From JAPOXR01 sp965116115 (GTDB lineage: Bacteria > Pseudomonadota > Alphaproteobacteria > Rhodobacterales > Rhodobacteraceae): DNA of 64,000 nucleotides. A program made the position numbers and the translations under genes. Shown one piece after another: positions 34,299-42,567 of this stretch (its first letter is position 1; each line of letters starts with the position of its first letter). Below the pieces are notes generated by a model. That model did not search any database. It was not told the DNA's origin and saw only the letters and a program-made list of their open reading frames with translations. The DNA lies in the NCBI GenBank assembly GCA_965116115.1, contig OZ220486.1, forward strand, positions 2,170,001 to 2,234,000, given 5' to 3'.

Positions 34299-35053
34299 CC
34301 GGCTCCTCGGTCGTACGCGCCCGGGTCGTCCATTCCCGGCGGACTCCGGTGAACAACAGCTTCGCCTACGAGGTCGATTATCTCATGCTTGACGAGGCGG
34401 CGCTGATCCGGAACGAAGGCCCCAGGCTCTTTTCCTACGGCAGACCTAATCTGGTTTGCCTGCGGAAGTCGGACCACGGCGCCGCAGGGTACGAGAATAT
34501 CCATGCGGTTCTCGGTCTCGTGAAGAAAGCGGGCGTCAGCGGCGCAGACCGTGCGCTGCTTCTCACCCATCCCCGCTACTGGGGCTACACCTTCAATCCT
34601 GTGAGTTTCTGGCTTGTCTTCAGTTCCGCCGGCAACCTGCGCACTGTCTTGGCGGAGGTGCACAATACGTTCGGAGACCGCCACGCTTATCTGTGCACAG
34701 CGAAGAACGGCGCCGATATCAGAAGCGATTCCTGGACCGATTCCAGCAAGCGTTTCCATGTGTCTCCTTTTTTTGACATCACGGGCAAATACCGCTTCCG
34801 CTTCCTTGTCGAAGAAGCCCGGATCGCCATCCGAATCGATTACGACGACGGCGCGGGCGGCGGGTTGTCCACAGCGCTTTCAGGTTCCCGCCGGCCATTC
34901 ACTGACCGGGAACTCGCCCGGGCCCTGTTACGCCACCCGTTGGGAGCCGCCAAGACGACCGCGCTGATTCACTGGCAGGCGCTGCGCCTGTGGCGGAAGG
35001 GCGTGCGCTACCGGAACCGTCCGGAACCGCCAGAACGGGGCATCACGACATGA
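34289..35053 (+). CDS. DUF1365 family protein
   Basis: A 254-aa DUF1365 protein. The start SSVVRARVVHSRRTPVNNSF then YEVDYLMLDEAAL, the centre LLTHPRYWGYTFNPVSFWLV, VLAEVHNTFGDRHAYL and KRFHVSPFFDITGKYRFRF are family hallmarks. Biochemical function is unproven; the family almost always neighbours a cyclopropane-fatty-acid-synthase-like gene and an amine-oxidase-like gene. Its end overlaps the next small ORF by ATGA. Confidence 0.9.
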   Translation: MEMTGSSVVRARVVHSRRTPVNNSFAYEVDYLMLDEAALIRNEGPRLFSYGRPNLVCLRKSDHGAAGYENIHAVLGLVKKAGVSGADRALLLTHPRYWGYTFNPVSFWLVFSSAGNLRTVLAEVHNTFGDRHAYLCTAKNGADIRSDSWTDSSKRFHVSPFFDITGKYRFRFLVEEARIAIRIDYDDGAGGGLSTALSGSRRPFTDRELARALLRHPLGAAKTTALIHWQALRLWRKGVRYRNRPEPPERGITT

Positions 35054-35235
35054 GCATGCAGACTGTTCCGTTTCAAGGTCCGGCGACGCTGAGCGCTGTC
35101 AGAAGTCTGCCTTGCCGGCGGTTTGTCTATCCGGTCGGCCGCCGGAGTTTTCAATGCGGATGTCGGGAACGTGCGCCGCGCTCCAGGCTGTCTGACGGAG
35201 CGGAGAATTCAGCGGCTCAGGGGATGCTGCCATGA
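35050..35235 (+). CDS. 61-aa ORF between DUF1365 and MFS genes, unknown
   Basis: MSMQTVPFQGPATLSAVRSL, then an Arg/Cys-rich stretch ending SDGAENSAAQGMLP. It is not recognised and its composition is not clearly protein-like. It is listed because both ends use 4-bp ATGA overlaps: its ATG lies in the DUF1365 stop and its stop lies in the MFS ATG. That is exactly how most other genes of this operon are joined. It may be a real small gene or what remains of a larger gene after in-frame deletion. Confidence 0.4.
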   Translation: MSMQTVPFQGPATLSAVRSLPCRRFVYPVGRRSFQCGCRERAPRSRLSDGAENSAAQGMLP

Positions 35236-36482
35236 CCGGTGCCAGCGCTCGGCAGATCGCGCGCCGCGACCTGGTTCCGCCCGCGGCCGTCGCAGCGATG
35301 CTCGCCTTCGCCGGGCTGCCGCTCTACATCCATGTTCCGCGTTACTACGCGGAAGAAATGGGCGTCGGCCTCGCGGCGCTCGGAATCGTCCTCTTGGCGG
35401 CGCGGGCGGTTGACAGTCTTCAGGATCCGCTCCTCGGCCGGCTGGCGGACCGCTGGCCGCGCCGCCGTGAGGCCTGGGCGTTGTGTTCAGGTGTTTTTCT
35501 CGCGGCCGGAATCGCAGTGCTGTTCGCGCCGCCGGAATGGGGCGAACCGCTTCCGCGTCTGATCGTCGGTTTTCTGGCGGCCTTCACCGGTTTCAGCGCT
35601 ATGCAGATCGCGCTTTACGATCACGGCCTCGCTCAGGCGGAAGCGGCCGGGGGCGGCTACACGCGCATCGCTCTCTGGCGGGAGGCAGGCGGGCTGGTCG
35701 GCATATGCCTCGCCGCCGCGGCGCCGGCCGGTCTCTCCGCGGTCTTCGGCACTTCTTTCGCATACAGCGGCTATGCCGCGTTCCTTGTCCTTTTCATCCT
35801 GTTCGCTCTGGTGCGCATGCGCATGCGCTGGCTCGCATCCGGCAAATCCTTGCCGGCTGCCGGCTTCGCGTCCGCGCTCCGCGTTCCCGGCGTCGTGCCG
35901 ATCCTCGCCTTCGGTTTCATAAATGCCCTTCCGACCGCGGTGACTTCGACGCTGTTTCTGTTTTTCGTTTCCGACATCCTCGCGGCCGAAACGCATGCGG
36001 GTCCCATGCTGATTGTCTTTTTCGGCGCGGCCGCCGCCGCCGCGCCGTTTTGGGCACGCCTCGCTGACCGCGTCGGGCGCAAGGCGGCGCTCACGGCTGG
36101 AATGTCACTGTCCGTTCCGGTCTTTGTTTGGGCTTGGACGCTCGGTCCCGGCGACATCGCGCCCTTCTATGCCATCGCCGCGGCATCCGGCGCGGCCCTC
36201 GGAGCCGACATGACACTGACGCCGGCAATGCTCGCGGCCCGGATCAGGGGCGGCGGCGGGCAGATGTTCTCGCTCTGGACATTCCTGCAAAAGACCGCTT
36301 TGGCAGCGGCAGCCGGCGTGACCCTTCCGGTCCTGGCTCTTGCGGGCTACGATCCCGGATTCCCCGGGCAGGACGGCCGCGCCGCTCTGGCTGCGGCTTA
36401 CGCGCTGATCCCCTGCGCCCTGAAGCTGGCTGCGATACCGGCGCTGCTGATTTTTGTGAATGAAAAAGGAGGCGGAAAGTGA
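35232..36482 (+). CDS. MFS transporter
   Basis: A 416-aa, twelve-helix-type membrane protein with multiple hydrophobic segments (VAAMLAFAGLPLYIHVPRYY; LIVGFLAAFTGFSAMQIALY; AYSGYAAFLVLFILFALVRM). It carries the intracellular loop motif LLGRLADRWPRRREAWAL near residue 75 and a second copy, FWARLADRVGRKAALTAGM, near residue 275. Substrate unknown. Its place in the lipid operon suggests movement of a lipid or lipid-linked molecule at the inner membrane. It overlaps both neighbours by 4 bp. Confidence 0.85.
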   Translation: MTGASARQIARRDLVPPAAVAAMLAFAGLPLYIHVPRYYAEEMGVGLAALGIVLLAARAVDSLQDPLLGRLADRWPRRREAWALCSGVFLAAGIAVLFAPPEWGEPLPRLIVGFLAAFTGFSAMQIALYDHGLAQAEAAGGGYTRIALWREAGGLVGICLAAAAPAGLSAVFGTSFAYSGYAAFLVLFILFALVRMRMRWLASGKSLPAAGFASALRVPGVVPILAFGFINALPTAVTSTLFLFFVSDILAAETHAGPMLIVFFGAAAAAAPFWARLADRVGRKAALTAGMSLSVPVFVWAWTLGPGDIAPFYAIAAASGAALGADMTLTPAMLAARIRGGGGQMFSLWTFLQKTALAAAAGVTLPVLALAGYDPGFPGQDGRAALAAAYALIPCALKLAAIPALLIFVNEKGGGK

Positions 36483-37036
36483 GAACGAGGCATTTTCCCG
36501 GTTCGAACCTGCCGTTCGATTTCGGATCGCAGAGCGTAAGTGATTATGTCGCGGAAACGCCGGTCCTGGATTTCCGGGAATTCCTGAACGGCCGGCTGTC
36601 AGCGTCCGGCGTCTTTTTCGGACTCTCCGGCCGGGTCGAGCGGCATTTCACGCTTGATATGACCGGCGACTGGTCAGGCGGGCGGGGCACGCTCGACGAG
36701 AAATTCCGCTACAATGACGGCGAGACCGGCGAAAGACGCTGGAGTCTGACCTTCACCGGAGAAGGCGCCTTCACCGCGACCGCGCCTGATGTCGAAGGCG
36801 AAGCGGTCGGGGCTCAGTGCGGAAATGCGGCCGTGATGCGCTACCGCCTGAGGATTCCGCGGGCGAAAGGCGAAATCATCGTCGGCATGGAGGATTGGTT
36901 CTATCTCATGGAAGACGGCACGCTCATCAACCGGGCCCGCATGTCAAAATTCGGCTTCAAAGTCGGTGAATTGCTCGCCTCCTTCCGCAAGCGCGATGGA
37001 GATAAAATTTCAGCCGGGCGGGCGGGGCCGGAATGA
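36479..37036 (+). CDS. DUF3833 family protein
   Basis: A 185-aa protein. The core LDFREFLNGRLSASGVFFGL, then RVERHFTLDMTGDWSGGRGT, and MEDWFYLMEDGTLINRARM followed by SKFGFKVGEL match DUF3833. Family members are usually lipoproteins, but no signal peptide or lipobox is visible at this N-terminus (RTRHFPGSNLPFDFGSQS). It may therefore be cytosolic here or the start may lie elsewhere. The GTG start at 36479 has a strong AAGGAGG upstream and overlaps the MFS stop. Confidence 0.8.
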   Translation: MRTRHFPGSNLPFDFGSQSVSDYVAETPVLDFREFLNGRLSASGVFFGLSGRVERHFTLDMTGDWSGGRGTLDEKFRYNDGETGERRWSLTFTGEGAFTATAPDVEGEAVGAQCGNAAVMRYRLRIPRAKGEIIVGMEDWFYLMEDGTLINRARMSKFGFKVGELLASFRKRDGDKISAGRAGPE

Positions 37037-37812
37037 TTCAGCTGGCCGGAAAACGTTTCTGGCTGGTCGGGGCCAGCGCCGGCATCGGCCGGCAACTCGC
37101 CCTGCGCTTGGCGCGGGAAGGAGCTGCTGTGGCCGCTTCCGCCCGAGACGGGGCGGCGCTCGCTGCCTTGATCCGGGAGCTGCCGCCGGTCGAGACTGAA
37201 GCGGGCGGCCATACCGCGGTGCAATGCGATGTCGCTGACGCCGCTCTGACGGCGAATGCCTTCGACCGCGCCGGCCGGATCGACGGTATCATCTACTGCG
37301 CCGGCGCCTACGAGCCGATGTCGGCGCGCAGCCCCGATCTGCGTGCGCTCGAGTCGATTGTCGAAGTCAACCTGACAGGCGTTCTGCGCGTTCTGGCGTC
37401 CTGTGTTCCGGAATTCCACAGGCGCGGATCCGGCCATATCGTGCTGTTCGGCTCTCTTTCGGGTTACCGCGGACTCCCCGATGCCTGGGGATACGGGGCG
37501 ACCAAAGCGGCGCTGATCCATCTGGCGGAAAATCTACGCTGCGACCTGCGGGGATCCGGCGTCACAGTGCAGGTCTGCAATCCCGGATTCGTGGAAACGC
37601 GCCTGACCGACAAGAACAGTTTCAAGATGCCGCTCATCATGTCTCCAGCGGAAGCGGCAGACCGGGTCGTGCGCGGAATGGCCCGCGGACGGTTCGAAAT
37701 CGCGTTCCCTTTTGCCATGACCGCGGGTCTCAGGCTTCTGGCGGCCCTGCCGCGGCCGCTTTATTTCGCGCTGCTGGGGTTGGCCGGCGGCAAACCTGGT
37801 AAGCGGCCGTGA
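37033..37812 (+). CDS. Short-chain dehydrogenase/reductase
   Basis: A 259-aa classical SDR. The cofactor motif FWLVGASAGIGRQLALRLA (TGxxxGxG variant) is at the N-terminus. IIYCAGAYEPM stands in for NNAG, a catalytic Ser lies in VLFGSLSGYRG, and the YxxxK pair is in GYGATKAALIHLAENL. The substrate is unknown; the operon suggests oxidation or reduction of an acyl-lipid intermediate. Joined to both neighbours by 4-bp overlaps. Confidence 0.88.
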   Translation: MIQLAGKRFWLVGASAGIGRQLALRLAREGAAVAASARDGAALAALIRELPPVETEAGGHTAVQCDVADAALTANAFDRAGRIDGIIYCAGAYEPMSARSPDLRALESIVEVNLTGVLRVLASCVPEFHRRGSGHIVLFGSLSGYRGLPDAWGYGATKAALIHLAENLRCDLRGSGVTVQVCNPGFVETRLTDKNSFKMPLIMSPAEAADRVVRGMARGRFEIAFPFAMTAGLRLLAALPRPLYFALLGLAGGKPGKRP

Positions 37813-39044
37813 GCGGACCTTCCGGCGGGCGCGGCTTTTTCACGCGGCGGGAGCCGGCCGGACCGCCGTTACCGCGCCGGCTGCGGATGCTCCATTACAT
37901 CCTGAACCGCATCGAACGCGGTTCGATGGAACTCCGTCTGCCAGACGGAAGCCGGCTCCGGGCTGAGGGCAACGAACCCGGTCCTTGCGGAAGCATCCGC
38001 GTTCTGAACCCGAAATTTTTCCGGCGGCTGCCTATCGGAGGCGAAGTCGGATTCGGCGAGATGTTCATGGATGGCTGGTGGACCACGCCGGACCTCCAAG
38101 GTCTTCTGGATGTCATCATGCTGAACAACGAGAACATGGCGCGGCGCCTCCCCGGCGCCGGACTGATCCGCCTGAGAGAGCGGCTGCGTCACTTCCTTAA
38201 TTCCAACAGCCGGACCGGCTCGCGGCGCAACATCGCGCGCCACTATGATCTCGGCAACGACTTCTACAGCCTGTGGCTTGACAAAACGCTGACTTACTCT
38301 TCCGCGCTGTTCCGCAACGGCAGCGAAAGTCTGGCGGAAGCGCAGCGGAACAAATACGCGGCCATCTGCGACCGGCTCGCGTTGGTTCCCGGAGACCGGA
38401 TTCTTGAAATCGGCTGCGGCTGGGGAGGTTTCGCGGAATTCGCGATCCGTGAACGCGGCGTCCGCGTGACGGGGCTGACGATTTCCCGGGAACAGCAGAA
38501 TTTCGCCCGGCGGCGTCTGTTCAACGCGGGACTGGCCGAACGGGCTGAGATCCTTCTGCGCGATTACAGAGATGAACGCGGCGTTTATGACGGAATCGCT
38601 TCGATAGAGATGATCGAGGCGGTCGGCGAGAAATATTGGCCGGCATACTTCTCGTCCCTCCATGATCGTCTCCGGCCGGGATGCGTCGCGGCCTTGCAGG
38701 CCATCATGATAGCGGACAAGCTGTTTCCGAAATACCGCAAAGGCGCCGATTTCATCCAGAAACACATTTTTCCCGGCGGCATGCTGCCGAGCCCGGCGGC
38801 CATGCGCGGACATGCGGACGCAGCCGGTCTCCAGCTGATAGGACAGGAGAGCCTCGCCGACAGTTATTCCCGCACCCTCCGCGCATGGCGCAGCCGGTTC
38901 AATTCGCGCTGGAGCCGGATCGCCGCGCTCGGCTTCGACGGCAGGTTCCACCGTATGTGGAACTTCTATCTTGCGGCCAGCGCCGCCGGCTTCGCGGCGG
39001 GAACGACTGATGTCGTTCAAGTCAGCTACCGCCGGGATGCTTGA
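37809..39044 (+). CDS. Cyclopropane-fatty-acyl-phospholipid synthase-like methyltransferase
   Basis: A 411-aa SAM-dependent enzyme of the CFA synthase family. Distinct parts are NIARHYDLGNDFYSLWLDKT, TYSSALF, the SAM site ILEIGCGWGGFAEFAIRERG, IASIEMIEAVGEKYWPAYF, and FIQKHIFPGGMLPSPAAM. It is likely to methylate or cyclopropanate unsaturated acyl chains of membrane phospholipids. It starts with GTG overlapping the SDR stop and is last in the six-gene operon (plus one small ORF). Confidence 0.9.
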   Translation: MSGPSGGRGFFTRREPAGPPLPRRLRMLHYILNRIERGSMELRLPDGSRLRAEGNEPGPCGSIRVLNPKFFRRLPIGGEVGFGEMFMDGWWTTPDLQGLLDVIMLNNENMARRLPGAGLIRLRERLRHFLNSNSRTGSRRNIARHYDLGNDFYSLWLDKTLTYSSALFRNGSESLAEAQRNKYAAICDRLALVPGDRILEIGCGWGGFAEFAIRERGVRVTGLTISREQQNFARRRLFNAGLAERAEILLRDYRDERGVYDGIASIEMIEAVGEKYWPAYFSSLHDRLRPGCVAALQAIMIADKLFPKYRKGADFIQKHIFPGGMLPSPAAMRGHADAAGLQLIGQESLADSYSRTLRAWRSRFNSRWSRIAALGFDGRFHRMWNFYLAASAAGFAAGTTDVVQVSYRRDA

Positions 39045-39357
39045 CGGTCCCGGCGCGCCGTGTCGCCGCCGGGCAAGACTCCGCCGCGGGTTTCCGGATT
39101 GCGCCGGCAGACATTAACTGCATCATGTTGAAGGCGGTTTCTGACAGGATTCGCCGCCAGCGCGTCCGCTGCGGAACGGAGTTCGTGGTTTCGGCCGGCT
39201 TGACACCCGCTGGCGGGCAGTTCCAATTCCGCTTGTGCGCCTCAGTCAGACATGGCGCGGTGAAAGCTCCGGCATGTATGGCCGGGAACGTCATGCCGTC
39301 CGCGGACGGCATGACGGTATGCGGCGGGTCTATGTTTTTTCATTCGGGGAGAGGCAT
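39045..39357 (+). other. Region between lipid operon and fabD
   Basis: No gene is supported. It must contain the fab promoter. A 28-bp perfect palindrome (39289-39316) and a T6 run (about 39334-39339) lie just before fabD. Confidence 0.5.
39289..39316. promoter_or_regulatory. 28-bp perfect palindrome upstream of fabD
   Basis: The left arm CGTCATGCCGTCCG is followed without a loop by its exact reverse complement CGGACGGCATGACG. It ends 41 bp before the fabD TTG. It could be an operator for a dimeric regulator of fatty-acid synthesis, or a stem of a terminator of the preceding operon (a T6 run follows ~18 bp later). The sequence alone does not decide. Confidence 0.6.
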
Positions 39358-40311
39358 TTGAAACGGACTTTGGTATTTCCCGGTCAGGGCACGCAGATCG
39401 TCGGTATGGGCAAGACTGTCGCTGATTCCTATCCCGCGGCGCGCGCGGTGTTCCAGGAAGTCGATGAGGCGCTCGGCGAAAGCTTGTCAAATGTGATCTG
39501 GGGTGATTGTCAGGACACTCTGAATCTGACGGCCAATGCCCAGCCGGCGCTGATGGCGACATCCATGGCCGTCTTGAAAGCCGTTGAATCAGAAGGGTTT
39601 GACATCGGTTCGGCGAGCTTTCTGGCGGGGCACAGCCTTGGCGAATACACTGCTCTCTGCGCGGCGCGGTCGATCACTCTAACCGCCGCCGCGAAGCTGT
39701 TGCGGATACGCGGTGAAGCGATGCAGAAGGCTGTGCCGGTCGGCGAAGGGGCCATGGCGGCGCTTTTCGGACTGGATATCGAGTCCGCCGAGCTGATCGC
39801 CGCCGAAGCGTCGGAGGGCGGAGTCTGCGAGATTTCCAACGACAATGATCCGAGACAGATCGTGATCTCGGGTCATGTCCGTCAGGTCGAGAAGGTCATG
39901 GAGATCGCCGCCGGCAAAGGCGCGAGGCGGACTGTGCGGCTCAGCACCTCGGCGCCGTTTCATTGCAGCCTGATGCGGCCGGCCGTGGAAAGGATGAGGA
40001 CAGCGCTCGCCGAAACGGAAATTCTTCCGCCCGTGATTCCCGTGATCGCCAACGTTACCGCTGAACCGGTTGTGGACGGCGGCATGGCGGCGCAGCTGCT
40101 GGTCCGGCAGATCACGGGCCGCGTGCGCTGGCGGGAAACCGTTCTCCGGATGCGGGCGGAGGGTGTTGAGTCGGCGGTGGAAATCGGAGCTGGGAATGTT
40201 TTGTCAGGAATGATCCGCCGCACGGCATCGTCGATTTCGACGGCCGCCTGCGGATCCCCGGAACAGATCCAGTCACTTGCCGCCGGCATGCGGAGGGAAT
40301 TCAATGTTTGA
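39358..40311 (+). CDS. fabD: Malonyl-CoA:ACP transacylase
   Basis: A 317-aa FabD, which transfers malonyl from CoA to ACP to start chain extension. TLVFPGQGTQIVGMGK is at the start, and the catalytic Ser lies in FLAGHSLGEYTALCAA (near residue 92). Active-site His and Gln regions follow (STSAPFHCSLMRPA; GAGNVLSGMIRRT near the end). I start at TTG 39358, which has GGGGAGAGG just upstream and gives the family N-terminus. An upstream GTG frame adds 41 unrelated residues. It overlaps fabG. Confidence 0.94.
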   Translation: MKRTLVFPGQGTQIVGMGKTVADSYPAARAVFQEVDEALGESLSNVIWGDCQDTLNLTANAQPALMATSMAVLKAVESEGFDIGSASFLAGHSLGEYTALCAARSITLTAAAKLLRIRGEAMQKAVPVGEGAMAALFGLDIESAELIAAEASEGGVCEISNDNDPRQIVISGHVRQVEKVMEIAAGKGARRTVRLSTSAPFHCSLMRPAVERMRTALAETEILPPVIPVIANVTAEPVVDGGMAAQLLVRQITGRVRWRETVLRMRAEGVESAVEIGAGNVLSGMIRRTASSISTAACGSPEQIQSLAAGMRREFNV

Positions 40312-41041
40312 TTTGACCGGTAAATGCGCGCTCGTGACCGGAGCGACGAGCGGAATAGGTAAAGCCGTGGCGCTGGCGCTGCATGCGCAAGGGGCGAAAG
40401 TCGCGGGCGCTGGGCGCCGGGCGGAAAATCTGGCTGAGATCAAGAACGACCTCGCGGACGGATTTGTGCCGCTGCGCTGCGACCTCTCGGACAGGGCGGC
40501 TGTTTCGGATCTGCCGCGCCGGGCTGAGGAGGCGCTGGGTGAAGTCTCCATTCTGGTCAACGCCGCCGGACTTACGCGGGACGGTCTCGTTCTGCGGCTG
40601 GCGGATGACGCTTGGGAGGAAGTGCTGGCCGTCAATCTGACGGCGGCCATGGTTTTGATTCGGCAGGTTCTGCGGGGCATGATGAAAAAGCGCTGGGGGC
40701 GGATTATCAGCATCACTTCCGTGATTGCAGCGACCGGCAACGCCGGGCAGGCGAGCTATACCGCATCAAAGGCCGGTCTCACCGGACTGACGAAATCTCT
40801 TGCCTTTGAAGTCGCGAACCGGAACATCACCGTCAACGCCGTGGCTCCGGGCATGATATCCACCGCCATGACGGAGATGCTGCCCGCGGAAAGAAAAGAG
40901 TCGATCATCGGCCGGATTCCGCTGGGCCGCCCGGGATCGGTTGAGGAAGTGGCTGCCGCAGTGGCCTTTCTCGCATCGCCTGAAGCCAGCTATGTCACCG
41001 GATCGACATTACACGTGAACGGCGGCATGGCGATGCTGTGA
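40304..41041 (+). CDS. fabG: 3-oxoacyl-ACP reductase
   Basis: A 245-aa SDR-type FabG, the NADPH-dependent reduction step. CALVTGATSGIGKAVALAL is the cofactor motif; then ILVNAAGLTRDGLVLRL (NNAG equivalent), IISITSVIAATGNAGQASYT with ASKAGLTG (Ser-Tyr-Lys), and the end ASYVTGSTLHVNGGMAML. GGAGGG lies 6 bases before the ATG at 40304, within the end of fabD. It is followed by a 203-bp gap before acpP. Confidence 0.96.
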   Translation: MFDLTGKCALVTGATSGIGKAVALALHAQGAKVAGAGRRAENLAEIKNDLADGFVPLRCDLSDRAAVSDLPRRAEEALGEVSILVNAAGLTRDGLVLRLADDAWEEVLAVNLTAAMVLIRQVLRGMMKKRWGRIISITSVIAATGNAGQASYTASKAGLTGLTKSLAFEVANRNITVNAVAPGMISTAMTEMLPAERKESIIGRIPLGRPGSVEEVAAAVAFLASPEASYVTGSTLHVNGGMAML

Positions 41042-41244
41042 ACAGACGCGAGGTCAATTTATGGTTGCGGAGTTCCGCGTTGCCGTGATATACGGAGTCG
41101 GCTTGGCCGGCTTCGGTTGCCTTGAGCCGAAGATGGTGTCTGAGAAGAAGACACCGCCGGGGCAGCAGGGAATGTGAAATGTTTAAGTGCGGCAAGACCG
41201 CGTAGAAGTGCGCGTGCAGCGCGCCGCGTTATAAAGGAACTGAT

Positions 41245-41484
41245 ATGAGTGACATTGAGGCACGGGTGAAGAAAATTGTCGTCGACCATTTGGGAGTCGA
41301 CAACAAACAAGTCAGCAAGGGCGCGTCGTTCATCGGCGACCTAGGAGCTGACAGTCTTGACACCGTTGAGCTTGTTATGGCGTTTGAGGAAGAATTTGGC
41401 ATTGAAATCAAAGATGAACATGCCGAAGCCATAAACACGTTCGGCGACGCAGTCGATTTCATCACCAAACAGTCGGCTTCCTGA
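41245..41484 (+). CDS. acpP: Acyl carrier protein
   Basis: A 79-aa acidic four-helix carrier. Ser37 in FIGDLGADSLDTVELVMAF is the phosphopantetheine attachment site. AAAGGAAC precedes the ATG. It probably has its own promoter in the 203-bp gap after fabG, as is usual for this highly expressed gene. Confidence 0.97.
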   Translation: MSDIEARVKKIVVDHLGVDNKQVSKGASFIGDLGADSLDTVELVMAFEEEFGIEIKDEHAEAINTFGDAVDFITKQSAS

Positions 41485-41731
41485 GTCTGCGATGACTGTT
41501 TCTGTCCAGCCGGGGCTTCCCGGAGAGATGAGGCGTTTCCGGCATAGGATGATGCGCTGAGCTGAATATGCCGCCGTCAGCGGCCCGCGGCTTCTCCGGA
41601 TTTTCCTGCTCTTGCCGCCGCATTCCGAGACTGCGGCGGCTGAGTGCGCCGCCGCCGGCCGGCTGGTCCGGTTTGCCGTGCACAGTGCGCAGGATGCTGT
41701 CGGCGGCGGGTTCCGGTCCGGAGGTCGGGTG

Positions 41732-42475
41732 ATGATGGTTTTTCCTTCCATGGAAATCCAGAACGGGTGCTGTGTCAGCCTTAAACGCGGACGGACTGAC
41801 GAACCTGCGGTGTGGCATATCGATGCTGCGGAAAAAGCGCGGGAATTCGCGCTGGCCGGTGCGGAATGGATACATCTGACAGACATTGACGCGGTTCTCG
41901 GCCAGAGTGACAATGACGAGCTGAGTCTGGAGATTATCCGCACCTCAGCGATTGCGGTGCAACTCGCGGGCGGATTCAGGTCTCTTGACCGAATCAATGA
42001 GTGGATCGAGCTGGGCGCGGGCAGGATTGTCGTGGGCACGCTGGCTGTGATTCGGCCCGACATCGTGAAGGCGGCAGCCAAGCTTCATCCGGATCAGATT
42101 GTCATCGCCGTCGATGTCTGGCAGGGAAACGTCATGATTCACGGCTGGCATGAACCGAGTGCCATCACTCCGCAGACGCTGATCAGCGAATTCGCGTCAG
42201 ATCCGCTCGCCGCGATCATTGTGACCGACATTGACGCCAATGTTGAATTCCGGGAGAGCAGTCTGGATCTCATCAGTGAATTGTCGGCGCTCTCCCGCAC
42301 GCCGTTCATTGCCAGCGGCATGGTGACTTCGCTGCGGGACATCGAACGCCTCAGAAATATTCCCAACGTGTCGGGATTTCTGGTGGGAACCGCTCTTTAC
42401 AACCGTTCAATTGATCTCACGGAGGCTCTTGAAGCGGTGCGTCCGCAATATTCACGCGATCCCGGGAGTGCGTGA
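41732..42475 (+). CDS. HisA-like (βα)8-barrel protein inside the fab cluster
   Basis: A 247-aa HisA/HisF superfamily barrel. The layout follows HisA: FPSMEIQNGCCVSLKRGR, WIHLTDIDAVLG, AVQLAGGFRSLDRI, RIVVGTLAVIRPDIV, VIAVDVWQGNVMIHGWHEPS, IVTDIDANVEF, PFIASGMVTSLRDIERL and GFLVGTALYNRSI. The first-strand catalytic Asp of HisA (AIDL) is Glu here (SMEI). Two phosphate-loop glycines are changed (LAGGF for GGG, ASGM for ASGG), and TDI-DG is TDI-DAN. It is thus probably not a standard histidine-pathway isomerase. GGAGG lies 7 bases before the ATG at 41732. It sits between acpP and fabF. Confidence 0.75.
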   Translation: MMVFPSMEIQNGCCVSLKRGRTDEPAVWHIDAAEKAREFALAGAEWIHLTDIDAVLGQSDNDELSLEIIRTSAIAVQLAGGFRSLDRINEWIELGAGRIVVGTLAVIRPDIVKAAAKLHPDQIVIAVDVWQGNVMIHGWHEPSAITPQTLISEFASDPLAAIIVTDIDANVEFRESSLDLISELSALSRTPFIASGMVTSLRDIERLRNIPNVSGFLVGTALYNRSIDLTEALEAVRPQYSRDPGSA

Positions 42476-42567
42476 ATGCGCGGACGGAAGATCTCGGCAC
42501 AGGCGGGGTTCCGGAGCCCGGCGGCGGCTGGCCCGCGCGACAATATGCGGCTTCGGGAATCCTGACA

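Noticed and set aside
37869..39020. 383-aa minus-strand ORF opposite the CFA-synthase gene
   Set aside because: Shadow frame. The plus strand encodes SAM-binding and family motifs throughout.
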